From Paracentrotus lividus (Eukaryota; Echinodermata; Echinoidea; Camarodonta; Echinidae), in the NCBI GenBank assembly GCA_940671915.1, contig CALNVZ010003433.1, positions 13,351,393 through 13,415,392 on the forward strand: DNA of 64,000 nt, read 5' to 3'. The notes beneath the pieces are model-generated. The model was not told the origin of the DNA. It searched no databases and saw only the letters and a list, made by a program, of their open reading frames with translations. Positions 50,101-60,506 of the stretch are shown here, one piece after another. The position numbers were made by a program, and so were the translations under genes. The stretch's first letter is position 1. The number at the start of each line of letters is the position of its first letter.

Positions 50101-51437
50101 AGGCGCGGTCCAGGGGGGGGGGGGAGGGGGGCAACGAACCGAAGGAAAATAGATGAGCGGGCCGATCGACCCCCTTAACCTTAGCCCTATAGAAAAAATT
50201 TGGGGTACCTTTTGGCTCGCCCGATGTAACGAAAAAAAAATAAAAAAAATTGGGGTCTACCAAAATCTGAAATTCCAATGTTGGGCCCCCCTGTAATGAA
50301 ATCCTGGATCCACCACCGTGAGGTCACCAACTTATTTATTTATTTATCTATGGGGTTCAATTTTTTTTATTGCACGTGAAGTCATTTGCTTCATTTTTCG
50401 GAGAGGACGCTTCTTGACTGAACGTGATTTGACAACATGAACTGTCTGAAAAATAAGTGGATATGGGCAAAGTAAACATTATAAGTTTGTTGCATATATA
50501 CAAGTGTTCTTACATCCCCAAAAAAAATCATCAAGTGACGTCTAACTATGCATAAAAACACTAAATTCTGAGAGGACATTTGTTGACAGAATTGGCACCA
50601 CATTTTTGGTTAATGGTCACAAAAAAAATCAAATTAACTGTAGCGTTCTGGGGTTTTAGATTTTAAACAATCGCAATAGATTGGAAAAACAATGATTGTT
50701 AATAATAAAGATGCTCAGACTCAAAATTAAATGAGACAGTAATTTTGTCCTAAAATGCAAGATACAGGGGCCGCACTGAGAGCCGCGGAGCTTTTTCGAA
50801 AGTGGAGAGGCTGAGCCGAAAGTAGAGGGGCTGAACAGACTGAAAGTCGTCAAGATATGGTCATTTTCGCGTTTTCGTACACGTTTGCTGAAAAAAAAGT
50901 GGAGGGGCCGCAGCCCCCCTAGCCCCCGTGGCTCCGCGGCCCATGTCAATTTTAGGAAGTAATGTGTATTTGAATAATTTATTTTGTCTCTTGGAGGTTG
51001 CTCTAACAGTGCCTAACAGCTTGACATTGTAGATTTGAGATTACAGTACCTGTATTTCTTTCTATGGTGCACAGAAGGCCATTTTTTGACGGTGTACCCT
51101 GATTGTAAAACAACCCTTACTAAAATGTGTATCTTTGTGCTAAAATTGGTATACATCTATTCGTCAAGACTGTAATGCATTGAGTTGGTTCACGTGTAAT
51201 CTGTGCTTACTTATCATTAATGGTTAAAGTGCTGTGAATAATATATATTTTTACCGGCTGTTCATACTTGCCCGAGACAAGGGTCAGATAAGACCCAAGA
51301 ATGGGCCAACCTCGTGGGCCAGGAGGCAGGTTGTATCGTCGTCGACGTAGTAGTTGAACCACGAGGAATCCGATGACGCAGGTCAGCACCGTGGTCGCTA
51401 GGTACGACATCGATAGTAACTCCGTAATCATCGTCAT
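42070..51437 (-). CDS. Cytochrome P450, CYP2-like (clan 2), complete, 7 exons
   Basis: Exons: 51255-51437, 49642-49819, 48497-48852, 46465-46614, 43267-43401, 42558-42897, 42070-42245. All borders are GT-AG and phases join into 505 residues, a normal microsomal P450 length. In order: an N-terminal anchor helix (about 12-30), hinge LPPGPRGWPILG (37-48), C-helix WNEQRRF, I-helix oxygen-activation motif AGFET (311-315), K-helix ExxR as ECYR (368-371), PERF (423-426), and haem loop FGIGRRLCPG with ligand Cys452 formed across the last intron, ending ITAVAR. It should be an ER haem-thiolate monooxygenase using POR electrons; substrate unknown. No frameshift or stop is seen, so it is likely functional. 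Four of six introns hold recognisable transposon-derived inverted repeats. Confidence 0.95.
44285..45502. mobile_element. 1.2-kb palindrome in P450 intron 4
   Basis: Arms mirror each other from AATGAACCCATCAAACAACC (44285) to the complementary GTTTGATGGGTTCATT (ends 45502), with a centre near 44800-44870. Examples are CTCAGTGGGCACAAGATAC and GTATCTTGTGCCCACTGAG. The right arm has gained a (TTA)n run (45220-45258) and about 90 bp of other sequence. As RNA it could form a stem of several hundred base pairs in the pre-mRNA. No protein is encoded. Confidence 0.85.
47225..47965. mobile_element. TGCTACAG-type MITE split by another insertion
   Basis: The left end (CCTGCAGTCACACAGACACT) is reduced to about 20 bp by an inserted element. 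The body resumes at 47757 and ends GTGTCTGTGTGACTGTAGCA. The body matches the copy at 9610-9842 closely (GGCATCCGTGGGGATCCG, TTTTTGGACGCAACCGGACG). Confidence 0.8.
47236..47757. mobile_element. TGCGGCGG element with duplicated halves (L-L-R-R)
   Basis: The unrearranged form at 61859-62111 reads left half (TGCGGCGGTCACAACTCGCC...) then right half (...ACGAGTTGTGACCGC.GCA). Here the left half occurs twice (about 47237-47380, 47381-47513) and then the right half twice (about 47514-47630, 47634-47752). The junctions ATACCCTTATGCGG and GCCGCATAACTATAG are precise. Open frames across it are repeat-derived. Confidence 0.85.
48006..48078 (-). other. tRNA-like sequence, probably a SINE head
   Basis: On the minus strand there is an A box (TGGCTCAGTGGATAGAGC), a B box (GGTTCGATACC), a pairable acceptor stem (6 of 7 pairs), a good D stem (GCTC/GAGC) and a T stem. 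The anticodon loop CTCATAA would read CAT, but its stem pairs poorly. That, and its place inside nested repeats, favour a tRNA-derived retroposon over a working tRNA-Met. Confidence 0.5.
49218..49620. mobile_element. TTGGTCTA fold-back element, copy 2 (P450 intron 2)
   Basis: Left half: GTGGTTTGGTCTCACA, CATTTGGTCTATTAAC and similar. Right half: inverted words such as ATTAGACGAAATGGTAAATA and TTAGACCATGTGGGAT, which also occur in copy 1 (19845). It ends about 20 bp from the exon 2 donor. Confidence 0.75.
50102..50318. mobile_element. hAT-like short element with TGAGGTCA duplication
   Basis: An 8-bp direct repeat TGAGGTCA (50094-50101 and 50319-50326) brackets ends of GGCGCGGTCCAGG and CCTGGATCCACCACCG type. 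An 8-bp duplication is the hallmark of hAT insertions. G and C runs fill the inside. It lies in intron 1 of the complete P450. Confidence 0.75.
50763..50945. mobile_element. Short G/C-rich element with GAGCCGCGGAGC ends
   Basis: AGGGGCCGCACTGAGAGCCG then CGGAGC at the left faces GTGGCTCCGCGGCCCAT at the right. Both are followed inward by GGAGGGGC(T)G words. Same intron as the previous element. Confidence 0.55.
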
Positions 51438-51588
51438 ATTCTAAAAATATTACAATTTTTTTTGGACAAATTTGAATCATACAACCTATACTATTTTTCA
51501 ACATTCTGTAACAAGGGAAACGTAAAGGAAAAGTGCAAAAAGAAGGAAATTAGATCTAATCTAATCTTAATCTATGTTTTCATATTAC

Positions 51589-52249
51589 ACTGCAAAAACG
51601 CTGGTGTTAAATATGCAACACCATGGCGGGGTTAAATTTGTGGTGTTAGACCGGAATTAGATGCTATCTCTCTAACACCACTTGGTGTTAAGACAAATTC
51701 TGAAAAAGCACTTTGTTAAATTTTTGCAGGTAAAAGTCATATCATTTGATATATATCAATTATAAATATCATAACACAAAATATAGCACAAATTTAGCTT
51801 TAGTTTATGAAGTTAACTGAATATTTTTTTAACACCAAAAGCTGGGTGTATTTAACACCAGCCCTGGTATCTATATCCGACCACACCGATTGGTGTTAAA
51901 TTAACACCAACAAGAATAAAATCAACCACTCACTAGCGTAAATTCGCTCGCCCTATCTATTCTCAGGGGGATGACGCTTGTATTTTACGTAATTTCCCAG
52001 ATGAAAGCATTCTATACGGATTACGCCAGTGAAATCAACACCCACTGCGTATCAAATTCGAATTAACACTATGAAAAGTGTCAAATTAACACCAGAATGT
52101 GGGTTAAATAACACCAAATAGTTTTATTAATGTATTCTAACACCCAAACTGGTGTAATGTTAACACCAGTTGGTGTGGTCGGATATAGATTCCGGGGCCG
52201 GTGTTGATTAACACCGTGTGTTAAATTTAAAACACCCCAGTTTTGCAGT
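51589..52249. mobile_element. Fold-back MITE, ACTGCAAAA...GGTGTT ends
   Basis: ACTGCAAAAAC with GGTGTTAAAT at the left and AACACC...GTTTTGCAGT at the right. The interior repeats GGTGTTAA/TTAACACC many times, and ATCTATATCCGACCACACC (51871) is mirrored at about 52168-52190. It lies about 150 bp upstream of the start codon of the complete P450, so it may affect its promoter. Confidence 0.75.
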
Positions 52250-52484
52250 TGTAGTACAGGCAGACAGGCAGTACAGGAGCCCTATCAAAAAACAATTACA
52301 GCTTAGCCCGATAAAGGGACGCGCTAAATTTTTCGGATTTTAACATGTACGGTCAATGACTGGTTTTTAAATTATAGGGGCGCGCGTTACTTCGCCCCCG
52401 CCTGGATCCGCCACTACAATCCATAGCAATACCACCCTTTCTTGTACGTTTTTGATCCTCCCATGACACCGGCATAACCTTGCG

Positions 52485-52815
52485 TGCAAGCGCGGCGATT
52501 TCATGTCACGACTTGAGGGGAGGGGGGGAAAGAAACACCTGAAAATGAAAAATGATACTCCCCAAATTTGCATAATTCGCACATTATGCAGAAACTAATA
52601 AAAATGTTTGCGAGCGCGAAGCGCGAGCCGAAAAATTTGCTGTATAATAACATTTAGCATTGTATTTGACATACATTTTACCTCTTTATTAGCTTCACAC
52701 ACTAATCACTACATAAAAAATATGTTAAGCTTTAAAAAATCGAGGGGGGGGGAGGACACGTCCCCCCGTCCCCCCACACCCCCCCCCCCCCCCCTCGAGA
52801 TGCAATCGCCGCCAA
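52485..52815. repeat. GCGAGCGCGAAGCGCGAGC repeat, second copy
   Basis: Matches about 34216-34545 in order: GCGGCGATTTCATGTCACG, GAAACACC, TTCGCACATTATG, GCGAGCGCGAAGCGCGAGCC, TTTAGCATTGTATTTGACAT, then CACTAATCACTACATAAAAA. Non-coding. Confidence 0.75.
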
Positions 52816-53996
52816 TGCCTGCGTGACTTTTGGTTTATTCCTCTCAGGTGAAAAGGGAATTTAAAGGAAAAAAATGTTTTTGAAAATGAACAAAGTCCTT
52901 AAGATTTATTCATCACCACAATAACATCAAAACATAATTCCATGCTTTCCTGCAAATGTTCGATTAAAAGAAGGCGAAGGTCGTTTTAACCTTTGGCTTT
53001 ATAATTATGGATGCACTGGTTATGGTTGAAATATAGCAACATATAAAAATGCACTAATTTCAGCTATACTTATGGCAAATGAGGGTATATTACATGAATT
53101 TTCAAAAGTACTTTTGCAAACTGCAATCAGACAATTTTTTAGTCCGGGTGCTTCCTCGGTCTACAAAATAACTAAGTTTTCCAATATCTATCCCGGTCGC
53201 TAGTCCCCCCCCCCTCCGCCCGAAGGCTGAAAACAACCCTTTTGATGTTTTGTTTTGTCTCTTCTTTTTTTGTGTGAACTTGTGTATGCTAGCAAATTGA
53301 AACTATTTAGGGGCGGTGAGTGCCCCCTCCCCGGTCCTGAAAATAAATCCCCGCCCCTAAATAGTTTCAATTTGACCTAATCTCCAATTATTTAGGTTTC
53401 GGACCATTCGAGCTAATTCTGTTTCTAGACCTCATTATAATTTTACCACAGGGAAGTTTATCGTCTTCTTTATATGTCGTTTCTTCACATTTACTAGTAT
53501 TCTCACCATCTTATACCCTCAATCCTACCCTTCATTTGCTCATAAAGTTAATATTCTTCTATAATGATCTCCAGCACAAAATTCAAGTAATTTTGCTCAA
53601 AAGAAAATGACTGTGCAACATGTAAAATTCTAGCACACTCGACTCACACATATGTAAAACAAATCTCTCTAACTTACTCACCAGTCGAATCAAGTTGAAA
53701 ATACGAGATTTCAGGTGATGGAGTTAATGATTCAAAGCCTTTAATCAAAACACATAGACACGGCAACAGGGCTCGACATGAAGTGAACGACAACATAGTT
53801 ATCTCACATGTCATACAAAATAATGTCACTAAATTCTTTATCGCCCTCTACAGACTTGAAACGAATAATGTTACAACATTATAGTATCTCAGAACATTTT
53901 ACTATAGATAGTTGCTCGTTGGCTTAAAGCCAGTAGGCGCCTGCATGCTTTAATCGGTCGGCCGATCGCCTCTTGGCTTTTGCGACCATAGCCTAT
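52816..53996. other. Intergenic DNA
   Basis: A small inverted pair (AAATTGAAACTATTTAGGGG at 53295 and CCCCTAAATAGTTTCAATTT at 53355) marks a short fold-back. Otherwise no feature is recognised. Confidence 0.45.
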
Positions 53997-54239
53997 GGGT
54001 GCTATCTCACTTCGCGACAGAATAGAAATTTCGTCTCCGCGACGGATAAATAGTATTAGAGACGTCTCGGAGACGTCTCTTGAATTTAGGAGACGGATTT
54101 TTTTTCCATAAATTGTCGCGGAGACTTCTCGGATACGTCTAGGAGACGTCTCGGAAACGTCTCTAATACTATTTATCCGTTGCGAAGACGAAATTTCTAT
54201 TCTGTCGCAGAGACGTCTCCGCGAAGTGATATAGCACCC
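53997..54239. mobile_element. GTATCTCAC / GAGACGTCTC family, copy 5 (near-perfect hairpin)
   Basis: GGGTGCTATCTCACTTCGCG and its complement at the other end, followed by mirrored ATAGAAATTTCGTCT and GGATAAATAGTATTAGAGAC. The 243 bp are almost wholly self-complementary. This is the best-preserved family member here. Confidence 0.85.
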
Positions 54240-54914
54240 TTAGTTAGTACGAAGGCCACGCCAAAACTATACATGAGCCTGAAGCAAATAATCTTGGAGA
54301 TTGAAAAGCGCTATACGGGCCTATAATATATAAAGTACCAAATAAGCAACTATTTGGCTTTTTATCAACTTGGTCTGACAGCAGTACTGTTGGTCTAATT
54401 TTCCGTCCTCCACCCGTTAGGGCCAAATTTGCCCTCATCTTCGATTCGTGCAATATTGTCCCTATCTCGTGGAATACTTCTGGTATCCTATTCTGAGCCA
54501 TCCAATATAAGTGTTCACTGTTGAAGGAGTGAATATTAGAAATGGAAGAGTTTAGGGTGAAAATACACCATTTTTTTCCATTTCCACTCGTTTTGGAGTG
54601 ACCTCAGAGATCATTTCAAGAGGTAACTCAAAGATGAGTGAAAATAGTGAGAAAAAGCATATCTTCACTCCAAATTCAATCGAATTTAGAGTGAACTTTA
54701 TTTCAAATTCACCTTCTGAAAGTCACTCGGTCAAGAATGAAATTTCTCTCTCTCTCTCCCTCTCTTTGATTTTATTTTTTTCTTTCCATTTTTTTAAGAG
54801 TGAGAGAGAGTACAAAACACCAAACAGTATTTGAAATGGGAAGTATGCTACTAGTGTCACTCAGGTTAAACATTGAAACAATCAACCTTATATCTAGGCC
54901 TATTTACACAATTT

Positions 54915-56046
54915 AAACCCCTCACAAAAAGTTTCGCAAGTCGACTTTGGGTCATGATAACTTTTCAGGTACGCTTTAGTTATTCCTGATTTTTTAGTAC
55001 ATTGGAAAGATTATTTATATCTCCCCCTTTTGAGCTTGTATCCTATTTGTAGATGATTGTATACTGCTTCAATGCACAGAATACAGAATATGGAGAAAAG
55101 TAAAAAGTCAACATGTGTAAATGACATTGTGTATAATTGATCACATGATGATTCCCGCAGACTTCACTTTAGGTCCTGATTAACTTTTGGGGATATTTTC
55201 ATAATTTTTAATTAAATTTATATACCATTGTCAAGTTAATTTATTCCTCTCTTGATTGATACCTTATTTGTCAAGGTGACATGTATGCCTGTGTCCAAAG
55301 AACCCTCTCATACACTTGAATACATGACAAAGCGAACGATTTCTTCAGTTTAATTTCTGTAACAAACACTGACCCTTGATACACATTTTTAATGTGGGGA
55401 GTTTTAAATCATTGTCAATTTTTATGCATTAAAAAGGTCATTTATTCGTTCTGTGTTAGTGGTGTCGTGAGTTTGCCCAAGTAAGCATCGTGATTGAATG
55501 CAACATAACTCGACCGAATCATCTGCAAGTAAAAAAGTGAAAAGTTCGGAAAACTGCATTGATATATCAGTAATCAGCTTCGAAAACACACGAATCATAT
55601 ACCACGATAGGCTTCAAGCTTCTGCCAAACCTTGGTGCTTCTGACTTCCATAACAATTCAGAAGTGTTCTGTCATGCGCAAGGGACACCTAATCAGTTAC
55701 TAAATTAGTAAGGTGGTCATTAGAAAAGCAGGATAATTAGAATCTGAGCAAATGGTGCTAAAAATATAGAAAAATTAGAAAATACCTCGAAAGTAACTCT
55801 AAAGCTAAGTCAATTGCGGAACTTCGCTTGAATAAATGCATTTTGCAACATTGACTTTTTACTTTCGTCCAGTATTCTGATATTCTGGCATTGTAAGCTG
55901 GACAATCATTCAAAAAGGATTTCAATCAAAAGGGGAATATAAATTATTTTCCAATCGGGATGCAAGAATCAAGGATATAACTAAAGCGTACCTGAAAAGT
56001 TATCATGACCCAAAGTCGACTTGCGAAACTTTTTGTGAGGGGTTTA
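54915..56046. mobile_element. 1.1-kb element with ~75-bp inverted ends
   Basis: AAACCCCTCACAAAAAGTTT, CGCAAGTCGACTTTGGGTCA, TGATAACTTTTCAGGTACGC at the left recur inverted at 55985-56046. TA flanks both sides, as for mariner-like insertions. The interior has no transposase frame. Confidence 0.85.
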
Positions 56047-56049
56047 TAT

Positions 56050-57051
56050 ACAACTTAAAACCCTAAATAAGGAAATAATAGTAAACATGACTGAAAATGA
56101 GAAAGAGCATTAAATGTCAGTTCTGGATTTATATTTCTTGATGATTACTATTCATTAACATAATGAATACATATGGCATTGACATTTGCAAGTTAGGAAG
56201 AATAAAATATCGACCATTATCTTACAAAATTTTATAATAAACTATGTAAAACTAACAACAACAATAACAACAACAATTCCCTAAACAAATACTGTGCGCC
56301 TTCCCCTAAAATACATTTTTGAAATATCTGCCTAATAACAAAAACATGAATACAGTCATTATGTTTTCATGTATAGAAAGTTCATAGACTCAACTGTTGT
56401 GAGCAAACATGCAGACATGGTTGAAAGTCTGAACATTATTCGTGCTTGGATTAGCGCTGCCAACTTTTGTAAAGCAAAAATGGAAATTAGGTCGTTCGTG
56501 CAGAAATTTTATTTATTCACTGTTGGTGAATTCAAATGTTATCCAGTTTAGAAAATTGGTGATTGTCTGCTGATTTCATGGCAAATGATGTATGATGTGA
56601 GCTTTTGCTGTGAACGTGACTACCAAATTCAACTGTTTGTGCAGCCATGAATAAATGTAATTTCTTGTTTTTAACCATAATTGGGCTTTGGAAGTTCTGG
56701 GAGATGTCTTTCAGTGAAGGTCTCTTGGTCCAATATAAACTTTTCCAAACGGATAGTGGATCCCTGCGCAACATCATTTTTCTGTAATACGAATTTACAT
56801 CTTTTTAATCCGTTAGTGTTCATTAAACCAAGATCAAAATGTGAAATGATCAGACAAAGGGTAAAAATGTATTCTTAAAAACAAAACAATTATTCCTGTA
56901 AAAAAAAATATTTTAGATATCACTGCGGTCAAGAAGGATCAATAATAAAAGTACCAAAAATGTGTAGATCTGCAAAGTTTTGTTATACATTCGAATTTAG
57001 AATGCAATATGAAAATAAGACGTCATACCCCGCATCTTATTGACAAGACAT
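56050..57051. other. Intergenic DNA
   Basis: AT-rich, with no repeat or exon recognised. It presumably includes the 3' flank of the disabled P450. Confidence 0.4.
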
Positions 57052-58091
57052 CTATCTTGGGTCGATCTGAATATTGAATTCCTTTGGGCGTCTACCCTGG
57101 AACAGCTTCAAGATTGACTTCAAGACCTTCAGGACAACTGAACTTTAGTTGGTGCAGGAAAGTCGCAAAGTAGCTGAACAACTTGATTTGCGCCGCATTC
57201 CTTCCCGGACATCGACGAGGCCCAAGACTGAATGTTTGTAAAAGTTGCATCTTTTCTTCGTCCAGTGCTCCATCCTGAGTACGGAAACGACGAGGATTGA
57301 AGTCTTCAGGTTCCTTCCACACCTCAGGATCATAGTGAGCCGAGTAGAGATTGACAAAGACTGGCATATCCTTAGGAACGAAGAACCCATCAAGCACAGT
57401 ATCTTGGGTTGTACAGTGAGGAACGGCAAATGGAAGGGCCGACGCATAACGTTGGATTTCGAGCAGGCATGACTGCGCCAACGGAAGTTTGTCACGGTCG
57501 TCCAATGTTGGCATACGATCACGACCAACCACCTCATCGATCTCGCTTTGGACGTCAGCTTGAACCTGTGGGTATTTCACCATGTACACCATGATCCATT
57601 CCAACTTCGCCAAGACTGGATCGGTACCTGCTGGGAAAAAGTCAAAGGAAGTTGCATAGAGATCTTTACCGTCCAACCCCTGACGCTGAAGCTCCTCTTC
57701 ACCTCTGTGCGACCGGTGAAACTGTATGTGACATTAATCTTTCCCACTTCCGGGCTCATAGGTTGCGTAATGTTCTTCGATGAATTTAGAGAACACTCCT
57801 GCGAATTTCTTTCGATAATCTCTCATGTCTTTTTTAGATTTGAAGAATCTCACCAGGGCATGAGGTCGACTTGGGTTTCCACTTCCAAGACACTTTCCAG
57901 ATTGCTTCTACCGCCATCGACCAGTCGTTCAACATCTCATCATCATAGAACTACGCCTACCAGACAATAGCGGAGAATGGTACTGGGGCACAGATAGACG
58001 CAGCAAACCCCAATGCCTGAACTCCCTTCACGTTTATTTCTCGTAAGTGTCGGACAAGTTCTTCTGTCTTCTCTGACTAACATCCTCAGAA

Positions 58092-59733
58092 TAGTCAGCA
58101 GCCAGCTCAAGATTGGTTAGCTGAACGAGATACCAGTAGTAAAGTACTGGAATAATGGCGAAGAATCCCACATTTACTAAACCCAACGTCTGGCAGTGCA
58201 TCTCTGCTGCATTAGGTCCCTACAGCCGGGGGCGTCCAAAATGAGTGCCCATTTACAAAAATTCTATTTTGATAAAAATAGCAGAATTCATTTCTAAACA
58301 CACTAACTTTGATGTCAAATAAACAGTATTACTTTTCTTAACGCTTGTGTCATTTTGAAATCAGACTGAAATCGAAAACAGTGAAAGTTTTGATGAAGAA
58401 ATGTTTTTCTACTTTTTTACGCAAATATTTTGGTTCCTTTTTTCATATTTTTAATAATAGTTGTATAAAACATTGATGTTTGTAACTTTTCTAAAAACTA
58501 CCTACGTGCATGTGAATGATGCTGTAAAAGGAAGGGAGTTATATCTTATTCCGATAAAGAATTATGATGAGCTAAGTCAGGAAACGCAATATAGACAAAA
58601 TCAACAATTTGCCCCGTATCGAAGAAGAATCCCATACCCGTACGTGTATTAGGAAAGCCGATACATGCGATAGCTTTTAGCAGACAAAAAAGTATCGAAA
58701 TGTTCCGCATTTTTGGCATTTTGTTTGCCTACTCACAGCCATCGCATACAATCAGCTTTTCATAATACACGTGCGGGTTTGTGTGTTCTCAGTCACGGGG
58801 CAAATTGTTGATTTTTGTCTATATTGCGTTCCTGACTTTAGCTCATCATAATTCTTTATCGGAATAAGATATAACTCCCTTCTTTTTACAGTCATTCACA
58901 TGCACGTAGGTAGTTTTTAGAAAAGTTACAAATCAATGTTTTATACAACTATTTATTAAAAATTATTGAAAAAGGGAACAAAAATATTTGCGTAAAAAAA
59001 GTGAGAAAAAACTTTTCTTCAAAAACTTTCACTGTTTTCGATTTCAGTCTGATTTCAAAATGACAGCGTTAAGCAATGTAATACTGTTTATTTTGACATT
59101 AAGTTAGTGGCCCGAATTCACAAAGGTGGTTTCTGCCAAACCCACGGATCCGCGGATTTGTGAATATTCATGTAATATTACGCTTAATTTTAGCGCGTAC
59201 ATTGAAAAGGTCCAATATGAATGCGCGATTTTGTCATTTTGCACGAGATATACGCCAGTTGCTATGTTTTGACATAATGAGCCCATGTTTTTAAATTAAT
59301 GAGTCCACTGTTGAGTCAACGGTTTATTTAAATTAATTTGAATAAACAGCAGCAAAACCATAGCGACAAGCGTAAATTTAGAGCTCTGTGACAAAATCGC
59401 GCATTCATATTGGACCTTTCTCACAGTACGCGCTAAAATTAAGCGTATTTATTACACCAAATCTACATAATCCACGGATCCGTGGGTTTGGTAGAAACCA
59501 CCTTTGTGAATTCGGGCCAGTGTGTTTAGAAAATGAATTCTGCTATTTTTATTCAAAATAGAATTTTTTGTAAAATGGGCACTCATTTTGGACCCCCGGC
59601 TGTAGGGACCTAATGCAGCAGAGATGCACTGCCGACGTCTGGGTTATAAATGTGGGATTCTTCGCCATATATTCCAATACTTTACTACTGGTACCTCGTT
59701 CAGCTAACCAATCTTGAGCTAGCTGCCTGACTA
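58092..59733. mobile_element. 1.6-kb palindrome interrupting a P450
   Basis: Mirror arms run from TAGTCAGCAGCCAGCTCAAG on the left to CTTGAGCTAGCTGCCTGACTA on the right, with a centre near 58700. A core with ends GGTCCCTACAGCCGGGGG is embedded in the arms, but symmetry continues about 115 bp outward beyond it, into P450-derived codons. The right arm is longer because of a nested MITE (59109-59518). Without that, the arms are about 580 bp each. Confidence 0.88.
59109..59518. mobile_element. MITE nested in one palindrome arm, AGT duplication
   Basis: Ends GGCCCGAATTCACAAAGGTG and CACCTTTGTGAATTCGGGCC, then mirrored CCACGGATCC blocks. AGT flanks both sides (59106-59108, 59519-59521), and the empty site GTTAGTGTGTTT is preserved in the opposite arm (about 58300). 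410 bp. Confidence 0.92.
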
Positions 59734-60123
59734 GAACTGTACCTGCTCACCATGTGTAAACTCCTGGAATGCCGTATCAACAAGGTCTCTCTGGAGCACC
59801 CATTGCTCGCCGTAAAATCCAAAGGTCATTGACGGGCCATAGTGGCTCATTTCTTCTTTAATCAGGTTGGAAGTGAAGAAGTCTGGGCGACTTGCAAAGA
59901 CCACAGGCTGCTCTTCAAGAGCATTCCTAATAGCGTGGAACCCGTTTAGAATAAGTACGGCACGGCTGCCTAGTTGGAGCTGGTAGATGTTGCCGTAGAT
60001 CTTTGCCTTTTCCATGAAAGATATCTGCATGCGTGATTTGTCCAAGGAGAGTAGGTTACCAAAGAGAGGGAGTCCGCTCCAGGGTCCTGGTAGTGGACGA
60101 ACTTCATTGTTTACGTTGGCCAT

Positions 60124-60506
60124 CTTATTGCGTCTATAGTCTTGTAGTAACTATTATAAGGTATAACTTCCAGTTCATAAGTCATTTTTAAGTAAGATGA
60201 TATGGTGTTTCAGTCCTGGTTTCATGGATAAAACGAGTATGAAACCCACAAGAAAAATCTTCTTTAGGTAACAATTAATTTCTCAGTTACACAGTCAATC
60301 ATGTCAATGGAGGGAATTACGTCCAATGTTGCTTTCTAGTCTGAACGTGGCGTTCAAAACATGGCAAGAGCATTGTGAAGAGTGTCACTTTTTTCAGTGG
60401 CTTTGTGGTAAACTATTTCAAAACTAATTGTGCTTGCCACCCAACCTTAAACGTTAAACGCTCCCTAAACATGTACAATAGGCATGACAGAAGAATGCTG
60501 TTTGAA
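60124..60506. other. Upstream flank of the P450 pseudogene
   Basis: No repeat or exon recognised. It would hold the former promoter. Confidence 0.4.

Larger units (their letters stand above)
57052..60123 (-). pseudogene. Clan-2 P450 (CYP1/CYP2-like) pseudogene split by a palindrome
   Basis: The N-terminal part (59743-60123, 127 residues from MANVNNEVRP) has the hinge LPGPWSGLPLFGNLL and C-helix Trp (EQWVLQR) but no membrane anchor. After the palindrome at 58092-59733 the rest is one continuous block (58090-57052): EELVRHLREINVKG, GSGNPSRP, I-helix region FFPAGTDP, K-helix EIQR, FNPRRF and haem loop FSLGPRRCPG, ending RRPKEFNIQIDPR. Breaks: frameshifts near 58060 and 57890, two TAG codons at 57951-57959, TAA at 57734-57736, and a frameshift making a TAG at 57092-57094. 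The DTT-type threonine after AGTD is Pro. Spacing from the C-helix Trp to EELV is right if the palindrome is removed, so it may be an insertion in a single-exon gene rather than a true intron. Assembly error is unlikely to explain all breaks. Confidence 0.85.

Noticed and set aside
57548-57970. 140-codon plus-strand frame
   Set aside because: Antisense shadow of the P450 pseudogene exon.
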